64,000 nt of DNA from Ceratobasidium sp. AG-K (GCA_037039685.1 JAWNGF010000002.1:5766001-5830000); one strand, 5' to 3'; shown: positions 45,644 through 58,086, numbered from the stretch's first letter. Numbers and translations are program-made. Notes: generated by a model from the letters alone, not told the origin.

Positions 45644-47712
45644 CATATTCACATAATTAGCATGCAAGCGGATCTTAGTTTGCTGGATTCTGGCGCATAG
45701 TGGCTGTATCAATATATACTTGCCCAATCGTGATTGCGAATGCTGAACGCAGCTTGCTGGAGAGGAGCGGGTGCCCACTGGAACACTGCAACTGATCATG
45801 CAAATACGAGTTGGTCTGTATTGGTTAGCGGTGGTGTTATTTCCACTAAGTGCATAATGCGAACCAGCCATAAATCAATACAAACTGGCGTAGACTGACC
45901 AGATGGGTAGGTATGCGCCATCTTAACCGGTCTACAGGGTGCATACACCCCCAAGCGATATCGGATTCGCATGACGCTGGCACAGAGCTTGTCGGTGTTG
46001 ATCTGTGTCTGGTGTTCGGTGGAGCTAGTTTACACTGTCGAATAGCCTTGCTCACTATGACCCCTCGAACCCGCCCTTGAGTTTTACACTGGACGCCTTT
46101 CGCAAATTGCCGGAACAATCAATGCCGCTGCACATCATTATCTACTCACCTATGTCTAGACCTCGCCGCCGCATTCCATGCTATATACTATTGGCGTGTA
46201 TCCTATGGACTCCAGTAACACTCCGTTCATGCAATGGTTGGCTCCACGCCTACTACACAAGTATGAATTTGTAAATTTATCTAGACCCTGGAATACAATG
46301 CACTGGACATCGCAGTCGAAATCTACCGTACGTGAATGGAAGGGTGATGAAGCCTTAAGAGTTGAGAATAAAGAAACACGGGCGACAACTAGAAGTGCCG
46401 GACCTAAGAAAAAGAAAAAGCTGTATTCATCTCGTCGCAGTTCAAATATTACTTCTCTCACAGTATGCATGGGGGTGCCCCATGGGCCTCCTGTCCCCCC
46501 CCCCCCATTTCGTTTTTTATTCTCTATGGGACCTAGTACCATCGCAGTGTATGAACTGCTTAATCCATCGAGTCATCCATTCAATAGACCGTGTTTAACT
46601 GCGTGAATGCGCTGGACCCCTGCTCAGATGTGGTGCGGGTTAGGAGAGGGGCAGGACCCAAGGTATACATGGCCTACAGAGTTCTCCCACTCTAAGGAGA
46701 GGCTGATCTATACCACTGACTGCAGACCCAACTTTACCGCCTTTGATTTCATAGTCTGCGAACGTGTTGTGAATATTGTCAAGAGTGCTATTATATAGCG
46801 TGGGTACTGTTGGATTTCTCCCTGGCCTCGCCTCGTCGTAGACACCACTCCCCTTGCGTAGGAGTAATATGGCTGCTTTCTGACACGAAAAACACTAGCT
46901 CCTAGCCTACGTACAGCTACACTCGGTCCAGGCGCATACAAGCGAGTAATGTAATTGCGCAGTGGACAAGTTACCGGCCCTTGATTATGGGCTTATGTTT
47001 GTATCGTTTGTATCCTGTACGAGAGTGATCATACTATATGCAGGATACAGCAACGTTCCGGTTTTCAAACTTATTCCTGATCCCAATCCAATGGCCATAC
47101 CCACGGCATCTGGGAGCCTGGCCTCATATCCTTGTACCCCTGGGTTGTCTGCGCGTTGCGGCAGTTATTCTGGCGTGATGAAGGGATGCCCTTAATACTG
47201 TCCCACGCACAATAAATGTAAAGCGAGTGCTATGATCGAGGACCTAAAGGTCCAGGCCAGGGAGTTGATTGAATGCTGAATAAATACTCAAATTGGTTAT
47301 ATGTATAGAAAATTGACTACCGAGTCTAGAAAAGTACCTAGAAGTCATGGGTGAGCCTGAGCAAGAAGACCTTCGGGTTACGTACACCCACACCCCAATT
47401 ATGACATGGGTCATACATCTGGTATTGGGGTAGTCCGAGTCCAACCCATACATTAAGTAATCAATAGCTTGGGCTGAAAACTAGCGCCAATGTGCCTTCC
47501 CCTGTGCAACACCATCCTAATTGTCGACACCTAGTAAAAGACCCAACGGAAAAGACAGGAGACCAAGGGTAGTTTTTAACTTATAACGTATGCAAACATA
47601 TGGTCAGCCTAGGAGGACAGCCGAAATGGATTGGCTAACAAGCGGCGCAACGGTTGGTGTCCGATTGTATGAGTACGCAACACATACTTAGGTCCAAAAC
47701 CAATGGGCATAG
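45644..47712. other. Intergenic 2 kb, including the unresolved 5' end of kinase 1
   Basis: No complete gene is seen. A run of 12 C residues lies at 46495-46506. The first coding exon(s) of the kinase at 47713 should lie near the right end of this stretch, since that exon opens with a splice acceptor rather than a start codon. A short open stretch at 47625-47670 is a candidate but does not join in frame. Confidence 0.4.
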
Positions 47713-49299
47713 TCACTTGAAGATATCGTATTCGCTCTGACCGAACGGGGCTGTTCAAACCTCACATATTCTATCAGTCTGGCTACTTGTAGCGAGCGTC
47801 CAATTGCAGGAGGAGGGTTGTGTGATGTGTACCAAGGAGAGCTGAACCACGGCACCAAGGTCGCCATCAAAGCCCTGCGAATATATGATAAGCCAGGACA
47901 GACGGATGCTAAGCAGAAGATGCTAAAGGTTGAAGGCTGCATTATTGTGCTAGACTGTGCTAATGCTCTGTGATTTGGAAATAGCGTGCAGCAAGAGAGA
48001 TAGACCACTGGTCAAGGTTGAAAAATCGGAATATACTGCCCCTGATGGGACTCGCAGTATTCCGGGGATATATCTCGACGGTATCTGAGTGGATGGAGCA
48101 CGGGGATCTCAGGTCATACGTCGAAGGCCACCCTGAAGTTGACCGGATCAGTCTAGTAAGTTGTGCTCACCGAGGCTCTGAGGCTAAGCATAAAGCTATT
48201 GAACTGCCAGTGTAGCGATGTATGTGCTGGGTTATGTTACCTTCACGAGAAAGGCATGGTGCGTTGTCAAGTGAACTAGATGTGGGAGGCGTACGCTCAA
48301 ACAGGCAAACCATATAGGTTCACGGGGACTTGAAAGCCGTAAGTCTCCTCGAGTGTACAGTTCTAGTTTATTCGACATGGTTTATTAGGCAAACGTGATG
48401 GTCTCTCCCAGTGGTGTAGCCATGCTTGCGGGTTTCGGAAACTCTCAGTTGAAGGATCTTGTAGTTAGGCCTACGAATACGGCAACGCATGGGCGTTCAA
48501 TTAGGTGGATGGTATGTGGTTATGTTGATCATTTGTGATTAGCCAACTGGTTGCAATAGGCTCCGGAGCTCCTTCAGAAAGACCATTGCCTAGATGTGAG
48601 TAAGGAGGCCGATGTGTACGCGTTTGGAATGGTATGTTTTATCGCTTCGAGCTTGGGGCCTATCTGACCTGAATAACAATAATAGACAGTACTGGTACGC
48701 ACAATACTCCAAGGAATAGTGTGACTCATTTAAATTGTTCATTCAAGGAAACCTTGACTGGTAGGGAGCCGTACGAGGGGTTTACTGAAGAAAGTCTCAT
48801 AGTTATGATTACCTCGAAGTATCACCCCCCAGCTTGTCCGACAACCATCTCGAGCGCTGAGTTGTGGGATTTATTGACACAGTGCTGGGCCAAGGAGTTG
48901 TCCGAACGACCTACGATTGAAGATGTCGGGCGGTGGCTACAGACGCTGTCCACCCCTGTCGGCGACACGCGAGCGGAGGGACACCCAACGTCTGAATCCC
49001 CTCGACCTTTTGGGTTACTGCCAGCATGGATGCACGGAGAGAGGGTTCACTCCGGCAAGGGCATCCTTCAACGACCTCTGAAAACAAAGGTAGCAACAAC
49101 CGGAGGAGCTTCGGAACGTAGTGTAAGCGGTCAAGCTACGATACAGGACTCGGAGCAAAACGCAGCGTTAGGTATATCCAATCTGAACAAAGGCCTATGG
49201 TTGCAACTGGATGACGCCAAGGTTATCCCACACAAAGAGAGTTCGGTCGATAAAACAATCAACGTAAATATGCATTCGTGGATGCCGCTCTTGTGCTGA
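47713..49299 (+). CDS. Protein kinase-like protein, copy 1 (DFG Asp lost; probable pseudokinase)
   Basis: Eight exons (47713-47928, 47985-48155, 48211-48258, 48318-48338, 48389-48511, 48560-48631, 48686-48694, 48748-49299) join in frame as a TKL-like kinase domain; the 5' exon is not located. The Gly loop is AGGGLCDVY and the VAIK lysine is at 47869-47871. The catalytic-loop motif is VHGDLKA (Gly replaces the usual Arg). APELL and a C-lobe ending SERPTIEDV are present. The metal-binding DFG is instead GFG: codon 48431-48433 is GGT, while the paralogue at 59 kb has GAC. Exon 7 is a 9-nt microexon (TVL). The gene is otherwise open, so it may encode a scaffold-type pseudokinase. After the kinase domain come about 110 low-complexity residues. 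The Rho GEF frame begins under 100 bp downstream. Confidence 0.82.
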
Positions 49300-49343
49300 T
49301 AGCTATCACGTGACAGGAGCAGGGCCAGACCAGGACTTGCACC

Positions 49344-52300
49344 GTGGTGCGCCCGTCAACTCCGACGAATGAGGGTCGGGCGACAGCGCACCAGAACATA
49401 TTTGGACGGCCAAACGCAGGATATAAACTCCAACAGAGATTCGACGCACGGGAAAAGAATGCGCACGATTCGCCATATACTCGAGACTGCCAGTACCAAC
49501 CGTACCCTCCTGTACGTCCCAACTATTCTCAACAACCACCTCTGCCAGTGCAACGCAGCGGCGCACAATACCCTCTGCCACCTCTACCTCCTATATGTGG
49601 ATCTCAGAGTCCACAGGCTCCACCACAGCGACCCCAAAGCAAGGTCGATGGCGACTATCATCCCATGATCAAAACAGCGCGGCCCCTCCCACACAAGGCG
49701 TCCGACCCAGCAGTGCAATCGCCAACACAACACGGGCGAACACCTGCACAGGTGTATCACGTCCATCAGCGAAGATCACCAGCTGCACGTCCGCCTGCGT
49801 TGCCAGCCGTTGAGATGGCCTCAAACCCGTCGCTACCCGACGCCAATTCATCCGTGCCTCGTCGGCCGATTGAGAGCGCGCACACAGTTACGATTGGCGT
49901 GGGAGCCAATGGAGGTCCTCTTGGCCGGCGTGGCCATACCTATACGGACCTAGTTGGGAATATACCAGTGACGGATAGGATGCCCTCCATGTCTGCCTCG
50001 GCTAGCAGCACACGCCCTCCTATGCCTACCCAAGGACCAGAACGGTCTTTACGTTCCCGTCCACTCGTATATCCTGCACTTCTCTCTCGCGTTGCGAGCG
50101 CATTTCGACAACGCATCTCTCTCGGTGAGCGAACCAAGGGTGGTCTGACGTACTCTGTCGCATTTGATGGACAAGAAGCAGTTGACCTCATTGCTTACAT
50201 TATCATGACCTTGGACCGGAACCTTGCACTTATACTCGGCCGCGCCCTCGATGCCCAAAAATTCTTTCACGACGTTACGTATGGCCACCGGTTGCGCGAC
50301 TCTTCCGTCGATATTTACCAGTTTTCGACCCGCGAGGAAGAGACTACGGCCGAGCTGCCATCGGGAGTTTTCACGCTTTTGACCGAGTGCTATTCGCCGA
50401 CTTGTAGCAGGAACCAGTTGTGTTATTGCTTGGCGTGCCCTAGGCGATTAGAGCAGATTACCCGACAACAGTCCTATCGGCCTCAGGTTACCAACAGCGT
50501 GGCATTGAGTCCGGCGGCGAGTCTGAGCGGAACCACGATTGCCGGTGGAAGCATAGCACTCTCTTCAAAACTCAAAGGAAACTCTAGCAAAGAGAGTTTG
50601 ATCGATCATGGGCTCAAGGTACGTCGGTCAATGCTTATTTCCTGCGCGTATTCATCCTGTGATAGGAACCCGGTCAGCTATGGGTTCATTCCGTGCCTCA
50701 AGAGGTCGTGGACAGCGTAAGCGACCAGGAAAAGAAGCGCCAGGAAGCGATCAACGAGGTCATATACACCGAACGGGACTTCGTGCGCGATCTGGAGTAT
50801 CTTCGCGATGTTTGTTCCTCTTGCGTTGTTCCTCGTCATTCTTCTCATGCTCTTCCTCTAGCGCTGGATGGAACCGCTCCGCACCGAAGAGGTCATTCCA
50901 CCTGAACGGCGAATCGACTTTGTGCAGCAGGTGTTTTGGAACATCGAAGACATTCTCGATGTCAATACTCGTCTACGCGACCTGCTCACCAAGCGCCAAA
51001 ACGCCTATCCGGTTGTTGAAACCATCGGCGACATCTTCTCCGAACTCGTCCCACACTTCCAGCCATTCGTGCAATATGGCGAACATCAACTGTACGGCAA
51101 GTACGAGTTCGAAAAGGAAAAGTCGACGAACCCCGCATTTGCGGCGTTTGTGGAAACGGTCGAGCGACTGCCCGAGAGTCGGGGGCTCGGGTTGAACGAG
51201 TACCTAACTGAACCGGCGATGAGGCTGGCGCGGTACCGGCTTTTACTCGAGGTGGTGCTCGAGCACACGTCCGAGGACAATCCGGATCGGGCTGCAATTC
51301 CCGAGGCAGTCGGTGTGGTCCGCAAGACTCTGAGCAAGCTGAACGAGGAGAGTGGCAAGGCGGAGAACCGGTTCAATTTGCTCCAATTGAGCCAAAGGTT
51401 GGCGTTTCAACCTGCTGAAGAAGTGGTAAGCCCTTGTCTAGTTGTACCAAAATGTTGGCCCTGACGAGTTCGTAGGACCTAAAGTTGCAGGACAAGCAAC
51501 GTCGGCTCTCTTACCAGGGCACCCTAAAGTACCGCAGAGGAGTGAGAAACCAGAATGTTGATTTACAGGTTTTCTTGCTTGATCATGCACTGTTGATGAC
51601 CAAGAGCAAGATGACCCAGCAGCGTGAGCAGCTCGTGGTGTTTAAACGAGTGAGTGCCAATTTTCTAATGTTGTTGGTTGTATTTATGGTATTTGCAGCC
51701 TATCCCACTCGAGCTCTTGGATGTCTCGACGCCCGAGGAAGAGGCCGCCCATCGGTCAAAGTCTGCTGCCACCGGCTACCAATTCACGATCACCCATCTT
51801 GGTAAGAAAGGTGTACGTACGGCCCGCTCCCCAAACTATCAAGACTAACTGACTCACAGTACTCGCTTGCACTGTGTGCCCCAACCATGATCGCGCGCCG
51901 AAAATGGGTTGACCATATTACTACACAGCGAGACATGGCTAGCGAGCGAACCAGAGTTTTCGAGGTGTTTAGTTTGAGTGAAGACGTATTTGTGGGTCAA
52001 ACCAAGGTTAATTGTGCGGTACCGTATGGTGAGTGCTGTTATTGTGATTTGTGGGTCGATGTTGATGGGGTGGTAGATCATGGCCAGCGGATAGCGTATG
52101 GGACAAATGCCGGGGTGTATTTTCAGTCATTCCGTGACAACCATAGTCAAAAGCCGGCCAAGGTAATCCATTTGGTGGATGTACAGCAGATTGATGTGCT
52201 CGAGGAGTATAAGTTGCTGATAGTGCTCTCGGGTGAGGACTGATCTATATTTCCAATTCGAGGCTAATAGGGTGGTGCAGAACGCTCGGTACTCGCGTCC

Positions 52301-53333
52301 CCCCTTGACATACACTTGTGGGACCCAATAAAGCGGATGAAGCGTATCTCGTCGCGTGCCTCGTTCTTCAAGGTTGGGAACTGCCTTGGTCGGGTATTAT
52401 TGTGCGTTGTGCGAGTCGATCCGGCCACGAGAAGCAGTACGATCAAGATACTCGAGCCGATTGATCTGAGCATCCGTGAAAAGGACAAGCCACCATTCAA
52501 GAAGCTGCTACAAGGTGGAAATGACACGTTCAAAGTGTACAAGGTGCGTCACCATATCGAGGCCTATGACCCAGTACTGATTCATACAGGAGTTTTACAT
52601 GCCCACCGAGTCCCATTCGATCCACTTCCTGAAAACAAAGCTCTGCATAGCGTGCACCGAGGGCTTTGAGATTGTCGACCTCGAGACGCTGGATACCCAA
52701 GCTCTGTTGGATCCCGCAGACGCTTCGTTCAACTTGCTGCAAAAGCGCGATGTACGTCCATTGAGCATTTATCGAATAGACGGCGAGTTTTTGTTGTGTT
52801 ATACAGGCGAGTCATTGCTTGTTTTCTCTGATTTTTTTTAGATTAATACTGGGTTGTAGAATTTGCTTTTTATGTGGACAAGACGGGACGTAGGTCGAAA
52901 CAGGATCTAGTTATTTATTGGGGGGGGTCCCCAACCGCATTTGGTGGGTGGATATGTCAAACACTGGCTAAAGATGCTCATATGTCACACAGCACTCCAC
53001 TATCCCTATGTCATAGTGTTCGAGCCGGCCTTCATTGAGATTCGACACGTCAACGACGGCTCGCTCGCGCAGGTTATTCGTGGAAACAACCCCCGCTTGT
53101 TGTTTACCGACATCCAGCTCCCAGTAATAAACTCGATGCACACGATGAACCCTTCCCTAAGCTCGACGAGTTCGATTGGGAGTGGCTCGGTTAACAGACT
53201 TGCTCCACAAATGGCCGCATACGGTCACCCTCATCATACACAACGGCGCGCGCACGAACGAAACGAGATTCTTATTGTGGTGGACGACGAGGTAATGGAA
53301 GTGCTGCCAGCCGCGCCGGTCACCGAGGTATAG
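49344..53333 (+). CDS. rom2: Rho1 guanine-nucleotide exchange factor, Rom2/Tus1 type (DEP-DH-PH-CNH)
   Basis: Rom2-type GEFs activate Rho1 in the cell-wall integrity pathway at the plasma membrane. Exons end/start at 50618/50666, 50809/50862, 51425/51476, 51649/51699, 51812/51860, 52028/52077, 52232/52281, 52543/52590, 52806/52860 and 52943/52993, with stop at 53331-53333. Domain order by position: a Pro/Ser/Gln-rich disordered N-terminus (to about 50.0 kb), DEP (about 50.05-50.33), DH (about 50.75-51.42; INEVIYTERDFVRDLEYL), PH (about 51.5-51.95), CNH (about 52.1-53.3; HYPYVIVFEPAFIEIRHV). Intron 52807-52859 is GC-AG. An eight-G run at 52920-52927 is in frame. The 5' end is not fixed: the frame is open at 49344 but no ATG is near, so an upstream exon is likely. 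A decayed copy of the 3' end lies at 56.7 kb. Confidence 0.9.
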
Positions 53334-54800
53334 CGAATTTGATTTCTCCTTCACCTCGTTGTGTTTAGCTGTTTCTTTATGGGGGTGTGGCTTATCGATC
53401 TCATCCACACCACCATTCTACTTTAACCTTGTTACGATGCGGCCCCCAATATTGATCACGATTAGAAAAGAATTGAGTGACCGTATACTACAGTACTAAT
53501 GTACTGTAATGAAACCTTTCATCGCCTGATGCTTATATTGCGGCGCTTTGCATGTTGTTGTACACACCACACACCACTTCACGCTTTGATTTGTACTTCA
53601 TATACTCACCACTCTTGTGGAGGATGCTGTGACCATGATAAGGACAAGTTGTAGTCGGGATGCAAAGGATTGGTGACGGATGTTACAGGTTAGATACGCT
53701 CGTACCAGGTGTATTCTAGGGCCAGCCTTTTGGGTCTGCGCCGACAATTCAATCATGATCGACCTCGATTGACGTTAGGCGTACGCCTACATAAGCTCCA
53801 AAGGGACTCACACAGTATAGAACAATATGAATATGACGCCGACGGTAAAATTACCTTTAGGGGTAACAGAGCTACTTGGGTTCGTGACGGGCGCTTTGTC
53901 CCCAAGTCACCCAGCGGTTGGCCACGCAAAAATCAATATTGATCATGGGCTGGCAAATTGGAGCCATCCTGATATATAGGCATGGCGCATATATTCTATA
54001 CTAATACAGGGCGCAAGCAAAGCCAATTCCAGGGCTTAGAGAAGGCGTCACACCAATTGTCCCGGCCTCAAAGGGTTATAATATCACGATCCTCTGAGTT
54101 CAAGCAAATGGCCGGGTTGAATCGTCAAACGGTCAATTCAGTGCCTCCATTCCCCCATCACCCGCACCTACGCGTTCACCAACTATCGCTCACACGGGCA
54201 GACAATCTTAGTAGGGATTGTAGTTGCTGTGTTGTCAAACAGCTCAGTAGCGTAGACTTTTCTGATTTTTGTCTAATGTCCCATTTGTCTAACCAATGGG
54301 GATCGATGTATATTGTTTAGAATATGTCTTTAACCGAAAACCTCTTGCTTCGCCCATCACACATCACTGGCAAAATCGTGAAGGTAGTCGACTTCGTATG
54401 CTTGGCGCACACTGAGGCGAGAGCCAAGGTTCGATTCCGCACGCTCATCATAGGTAATAATTATTTATCGGACAAGGAACTCTGCACTTGGCAAGTACAG
54501 AGTGTAATTACCGTAGAGCGTCAGTAAAAATGGAATATATTCCTAAGCAAAGCCCAGGCTCCGGAGGACTCTGCAGGATTTTCGGTTTTTGCTGAGAATA
54601 CTACCGCATCAAGATACGGTTTGTCATAGTAATGACTGTAAGGTTGCGCGCTAACTTCAATACTCGATTCGTTGACTGGCACAGGGATAAATTACCGAGC
54701 CGTGGGCGTAATCTATATTCCCACTTCTGGCACACAAAAGAAAGGAATCACGACATGGTATCAACAAGAGTCAATAAGTATAAAATTGGGGCATGCCACT
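53334..54800. other. Intergenic, nothing coding recognised
   Basis: Short ORFs only. A GGTTCGATTCC box at 54428-54438 looks like a Pol III B box but has no correctly spaced A box. A segment at about 54550-54596 resembles part of the foldback at 62.6 kb. Confidence 0.35.
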
Positions 54801-54887
54801 CAGCGCAAACCGTAGTGCTAATTGAGGCTAGTAAGGGCTCGTTTGCGCAAACGACCCCTTACTAGCACGCGCGGTTTTCGCTGAGCA
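54801..54887. repeat. Nested foldback: 40-bp palindrome within longer inverted repeat
   Basis: The inner arms 54829-54848 and 54849-54868 are 20 nt each, reverse complements with one mismatch and no loop. Outer arms 54801-54814 (CTCAGCGCAAACCG) and 54874-54887 (CGGTTTTCGCTGAG) also pair with one mismatch. Together they could form one long hairpin or cruciform. It may be a decayed miniature transposon; no target duplication was identified. Confidence 0.75.
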
Positions 54888-55034
54888 GACGTTTTCATTT
54901 TTGTCTTGCAAGCAAGGCAACCATAGTGTCTTCCAACAGCCCATCAGGCCACACAACCTCGTGCACTTATACTCTCCTCCCCGTCACAAATTGGCTGCGT
55001 CTGGTCACGTTTGACTCCTGCTCCCCCCACCACA

Positions 55035-56333
55035 ATGCCCGTTCTTCCTGGCTCGTCTTACAGAGTTTCGAATGACCTTGTCATTGCCAGACGACGGTTG
55101 CTCAGACTCGAGCCTCCCGTTCGTATAAGTTTTGACTCGTCATGGGAAGAGGGAAACATTCTATTCGATTGGTATGGTCGCCGCTCGAGCCAATTCATTG
55201 ACAGAATTCAACTGCGAAAAGAGAGCGAGTCTCCATTCTTCCACGAGTATATTGTGTTCGGCCTTCATGACAATGGTGGCTATTTCCGGGTCGACCGACG
55301 GCAACGTCCCGACGAAGATATCCCATTGGACTGTATCTACAAGGGCGGTGTTGAAGCCCAGGATACGATTGAGCAAGTCGCCTCGCTCGAGGACGAAACA
55401 TACTGCCCATCAACGTGCTTGATTGATGTCACGCTCAGGTTTCATGCACCACTGGCGATGCTGCTCAGCGCTGTTTGGGCAATCCGTGATCAACCAGATT
55501 CCAGTGTGTATACACTTCAGCGCTACAACTGCTACTTCTTTGCCCAGACTATTCTTCTTTGCCTCTCCCGGGTCATGGTACAAACTGGACCCTATAGCAG
55601 TCCGGCTCCTAAAGTATGTTTCTCCCAATGCGCAAGCTGTCAGGGTCATTTGAGTGACAGTTATCCACGCTTTCAGGCATACGAAGGCCATTTAAACAGA
55701 GTAATGAAACCCCACGTAACGGAAGTAAAAGGCAAAATAAGGGCATCCCCTAGACTTCGGATACGACCGGCGGAAAAGGCCAGCATGGAGCATGGAGCGG
55801 CAAACCGCAAGCTGATAGAGCATGGAAGCTCCAGCTTGTGGCCCAATTGCCACCCTGGAGATAGACGGTCGTTGAACTTCTGGCGCCAATTTGGCCACTC
55901 GGTAGTTACAACACGGCAGAACGCGTCTACGACCATACTGGTGAACACAGAATTGGTATGGGAAGATATATGTAGCTATAACCAGCGCTCATTCATTACC
56001 AACCCCTAGGCTCGTGTCGGACTGGAATCAGCACCAAGCAGTCAAGAACAAGGTTGTGCAAACGCAATGCAACTCTCAAACTACGAGGAAATGCATAACT
56101 ACATCGGGAAACTGATTGACGCTCATAGTGCTCGAGTAGAGCATTATAAAGTGGTCCTGGGGTGCACCAAAGTTGAGCTATCAAAGGACATAAAATCAAC
56201 GATGTACGATGTCTGGGAGTTAATCAATGGGATACCACAGGTAGATGACGAGATTGAGTCACAGTCGGTAGCTCGGGCGTATACTCCCCGCGGAGGAGCT
56301 GGACCCTCACCATCACGTCATGCCGAGGCGTAG
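55035..56333 (+). CDS. Lineage-type hypothetical protein with LRAT/NlpC-like His and Asn-Cys motifs
   Basis: Three exons (55035-55613, 55677-55955, 56010-56333) joined by GT-AG introns give 394 codons. The first intron is a multiple of three, so read-through would also stay open; its GTATGT and CAG ends favour splicing. The N-terminal 190 residues look like a folded domain: FDSSWEEGNILFDWYGRR, then FFHEYIVFGLHDNGGYF and later LQRYNCYFFAQTIL. A His followed by a hydrophobic strand and a later Asn-Cys before a helix recall LRAT and NlpC/P60 papain-like enzymes. No established domain could be named, so this is a guess from motif geometry. The C-terminal third is helical and charged. It lies inside the duplicated block, between the Rho GEF and its decayed copy. 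Confidence 0.65.
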
Positions 56334-56727
56334 CGCGCGCGAGTTGAAAGGTTCGCAGGATGAAGTGTATGGTTGGCCAATAAGTTGGACATGATGCAGG
56401 GCGTTCGCTACGGTTAGTCTATCTACCATTTTGCGCCTCATAGAATGACATCATCATCTTTCCTTGGTTGCGCTTTTGATTATGGTTGTGGTACCAGCCT
56501 GACAATACCCATATCAGCGATGTTTCTGTCTATGTAATGCGTTGCTGTCTGTCCGCTGCTTTTCCTGGGTTGAGGTATTTGTTGTAAGGGGCCGAAAGCC
56601 CAAGGGTTGTGACTCGTTGTGCATGAAAACATTTGGCCCTTCAGCTACTGGAAGTCATTATAGTTGTAAAATTGTCTTATCCAGCTCATACAGTAAATTG
56701 AATACCTGCAGAAATTGCTAGTTTGGG
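56334..56727. other. Intergenic, nothing recognised
   Basis: About 400 bp following the hypothetical gene; no ORF or repeat supported. Confidence 0.35.
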
Positions 56728-57060
56728 TGGGTGTTTCGCTCCGGCACGTGGACGATGGCTCACTCGTCCAGGTTATTCTTGGAGATAACTTACGTATGTT
56801 GTTGACCGACATCCCACCTTCGGTGATGAACTCAAGCTCAATCAAAATCGCACCAACTACATCACATATATAAGGGCGACTCTCCTCTCCACGGGTATAC
56901 TCACTATGGGCAGAATACGTACAGCCAATATGTTTCGGCACGCAGGTATGCTCGCCCTCAACATGGGCAATGGCGCGCGCACGAGTGAAACCAGATCGTC
57001 ATTGCGTCGGACGGCAGATTAATGACGATACGGCCAGCCACGTAGCCGCTGCAGACATCG
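56728..57060 (+). pseudogene. Decayed copy of the Rho GEF 3' end (CNH domain)
   Basis: Reading plus strand, a segment decodes with stops and frameshifts as RHVDDGSLVQVILGDN, then LLTDIP, which mirrors RHVNDGSLAQVIRGNN and LLFTDI of the Rho GEF at 53.04-53.13 kb. Further on, a GGCGCGCGCACGA stretch followed by an ATT-rich stretch matches the Rho GEF at 53.24-53.28 kb. In-frame stops and lost frame show it is not functional. It is a relic of a duplication that once carried at least the last Rho GEF exon. Confidence 0.78.
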
Positions 57061-57521
57061 GACGCGTCATCTCCTAAGGCACAGTGAGGTCTAGACCTGC
57101 TCTCATTTTATTCTGTTAGTTTATTTGCGTGACTGCAGTTTGTCGGCATCGACCGTCTATCTATGCGACCTCCTATAGTTTTCCAATCCTGGAACCAATA
57201 GGAAGCTTCATCAATGAGTACATGCGTGGAAAATATTGAGTTGCGCGCGAATGATTGCGCTTGGACAGAAATATGGAGTGACCTTGTTCCACTCAGTTTC
57301 TCCATACTACTTGTAGAACTAAGAGGTAGAACGAGATTTATAGATACTTCAGTTAATCGCATAGGTCTACTTGGCAATATATCGTCTCGGACAGCAACTG
57401 CCTCTTGTTTACATTTGACACGTTGGCACGGGGCGTTTATACCTTGAGTTGTGACGGAGTCTCGGCCAAAGGAACCCACCCAACAATTAGCTCAGTTATT
57501 GTCTGATATGGTGGTTGGTAG

Positions 57522-58086
57522 CAGTGATGCCGTGACCCTTGACCTTAGGTCATGACTGGGGTCACCCGACTGTCAAAGGTCGAAGTGGAGCATTAACACT
57601 GTAGGTGTACCCTAAATAGCATGTTTATGAAATAGTCAGACACGTGGATCGTGTGACATAGATACAGACTACCAGGAACATCCGCTTGACTTCTCCCTAA
57701 GATGGAATGTTTTACAGCCATTTTATCCTCGGCAGTGGGATAAACATTCTAATAAGACGGTTTATTAGCATTATTACAGTTGGCTCTTCCTCCACGCGCA
57801 TGTAGGTTACACGGCCCACTATGACCCACAAACAACTAATCGATATGCATCCTTGAGCAAGCTATGGTGTGCGGAACCCAAACTCAAGTTCGTGATTCCC
57901 GAGCAATGAGCATTGATGTCGATACTGGAAGACAACAAGCGACTCGACATCTTCATCAGTGCATTCGTGAGTATTATGTAACCGCTCGCAGGCAAGCGCT
58001 GACGATCGTGACCTTTTGACGGGGTCATGGGTCATTGCGGCCACACAGTCATGACGGGGTCATGACCCAGGGTCACGACATCACTG
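57522..58086. mobile_element. Non-autonomous hAT-type DNA transposon (565 bp) with 8-bp target duplication
   Basis: The element begins CAGTGATGCCGTGACCC and ends with the reverse complement of CAGTGATGTCGTGACCC, so the terminal inverted repeats match at 16 of 17 positions. Subterminal GTCATGAC and TGACCC motifs are repeated at both ends, most densely at the right. A perfect 8-bp direct repeat, GTTGGTAG, flanks it at 57514-57521 and 58087-58094. Eight-bp duplications with CAG...CTG ends are the hallmark of the hAT superfamily. No transposase reading frame is inside, so it would need an enzyme from elsewhere. The intact duplication suggests a fairly recent insertion. It sits between the two decayed gene copies of the duplicated block. 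Confidence 0.9.

Noticed and set aside
48721..49700. Kinase 1 fused to the Rho GEF as one gene
   Set aside because: Kinase 1 has an in-frame stop at 49297-49299, and no clear donor before it leads in frame into the Rho GEF. A fusion is possible but unsupported.
54368..54438. Possible tRNA or Pol III gene with a GGTTCGATTCC box
   Set aside because: The nearest A-box-like TGGC is about 60 nt away and no cloverleaf with paired acceptor ends can be drawn.
57819..58044. Minus-strand ORFs inside the hAT-type element
   Set aside because: Too short, with no transposase motif. The element is non-autonomous.
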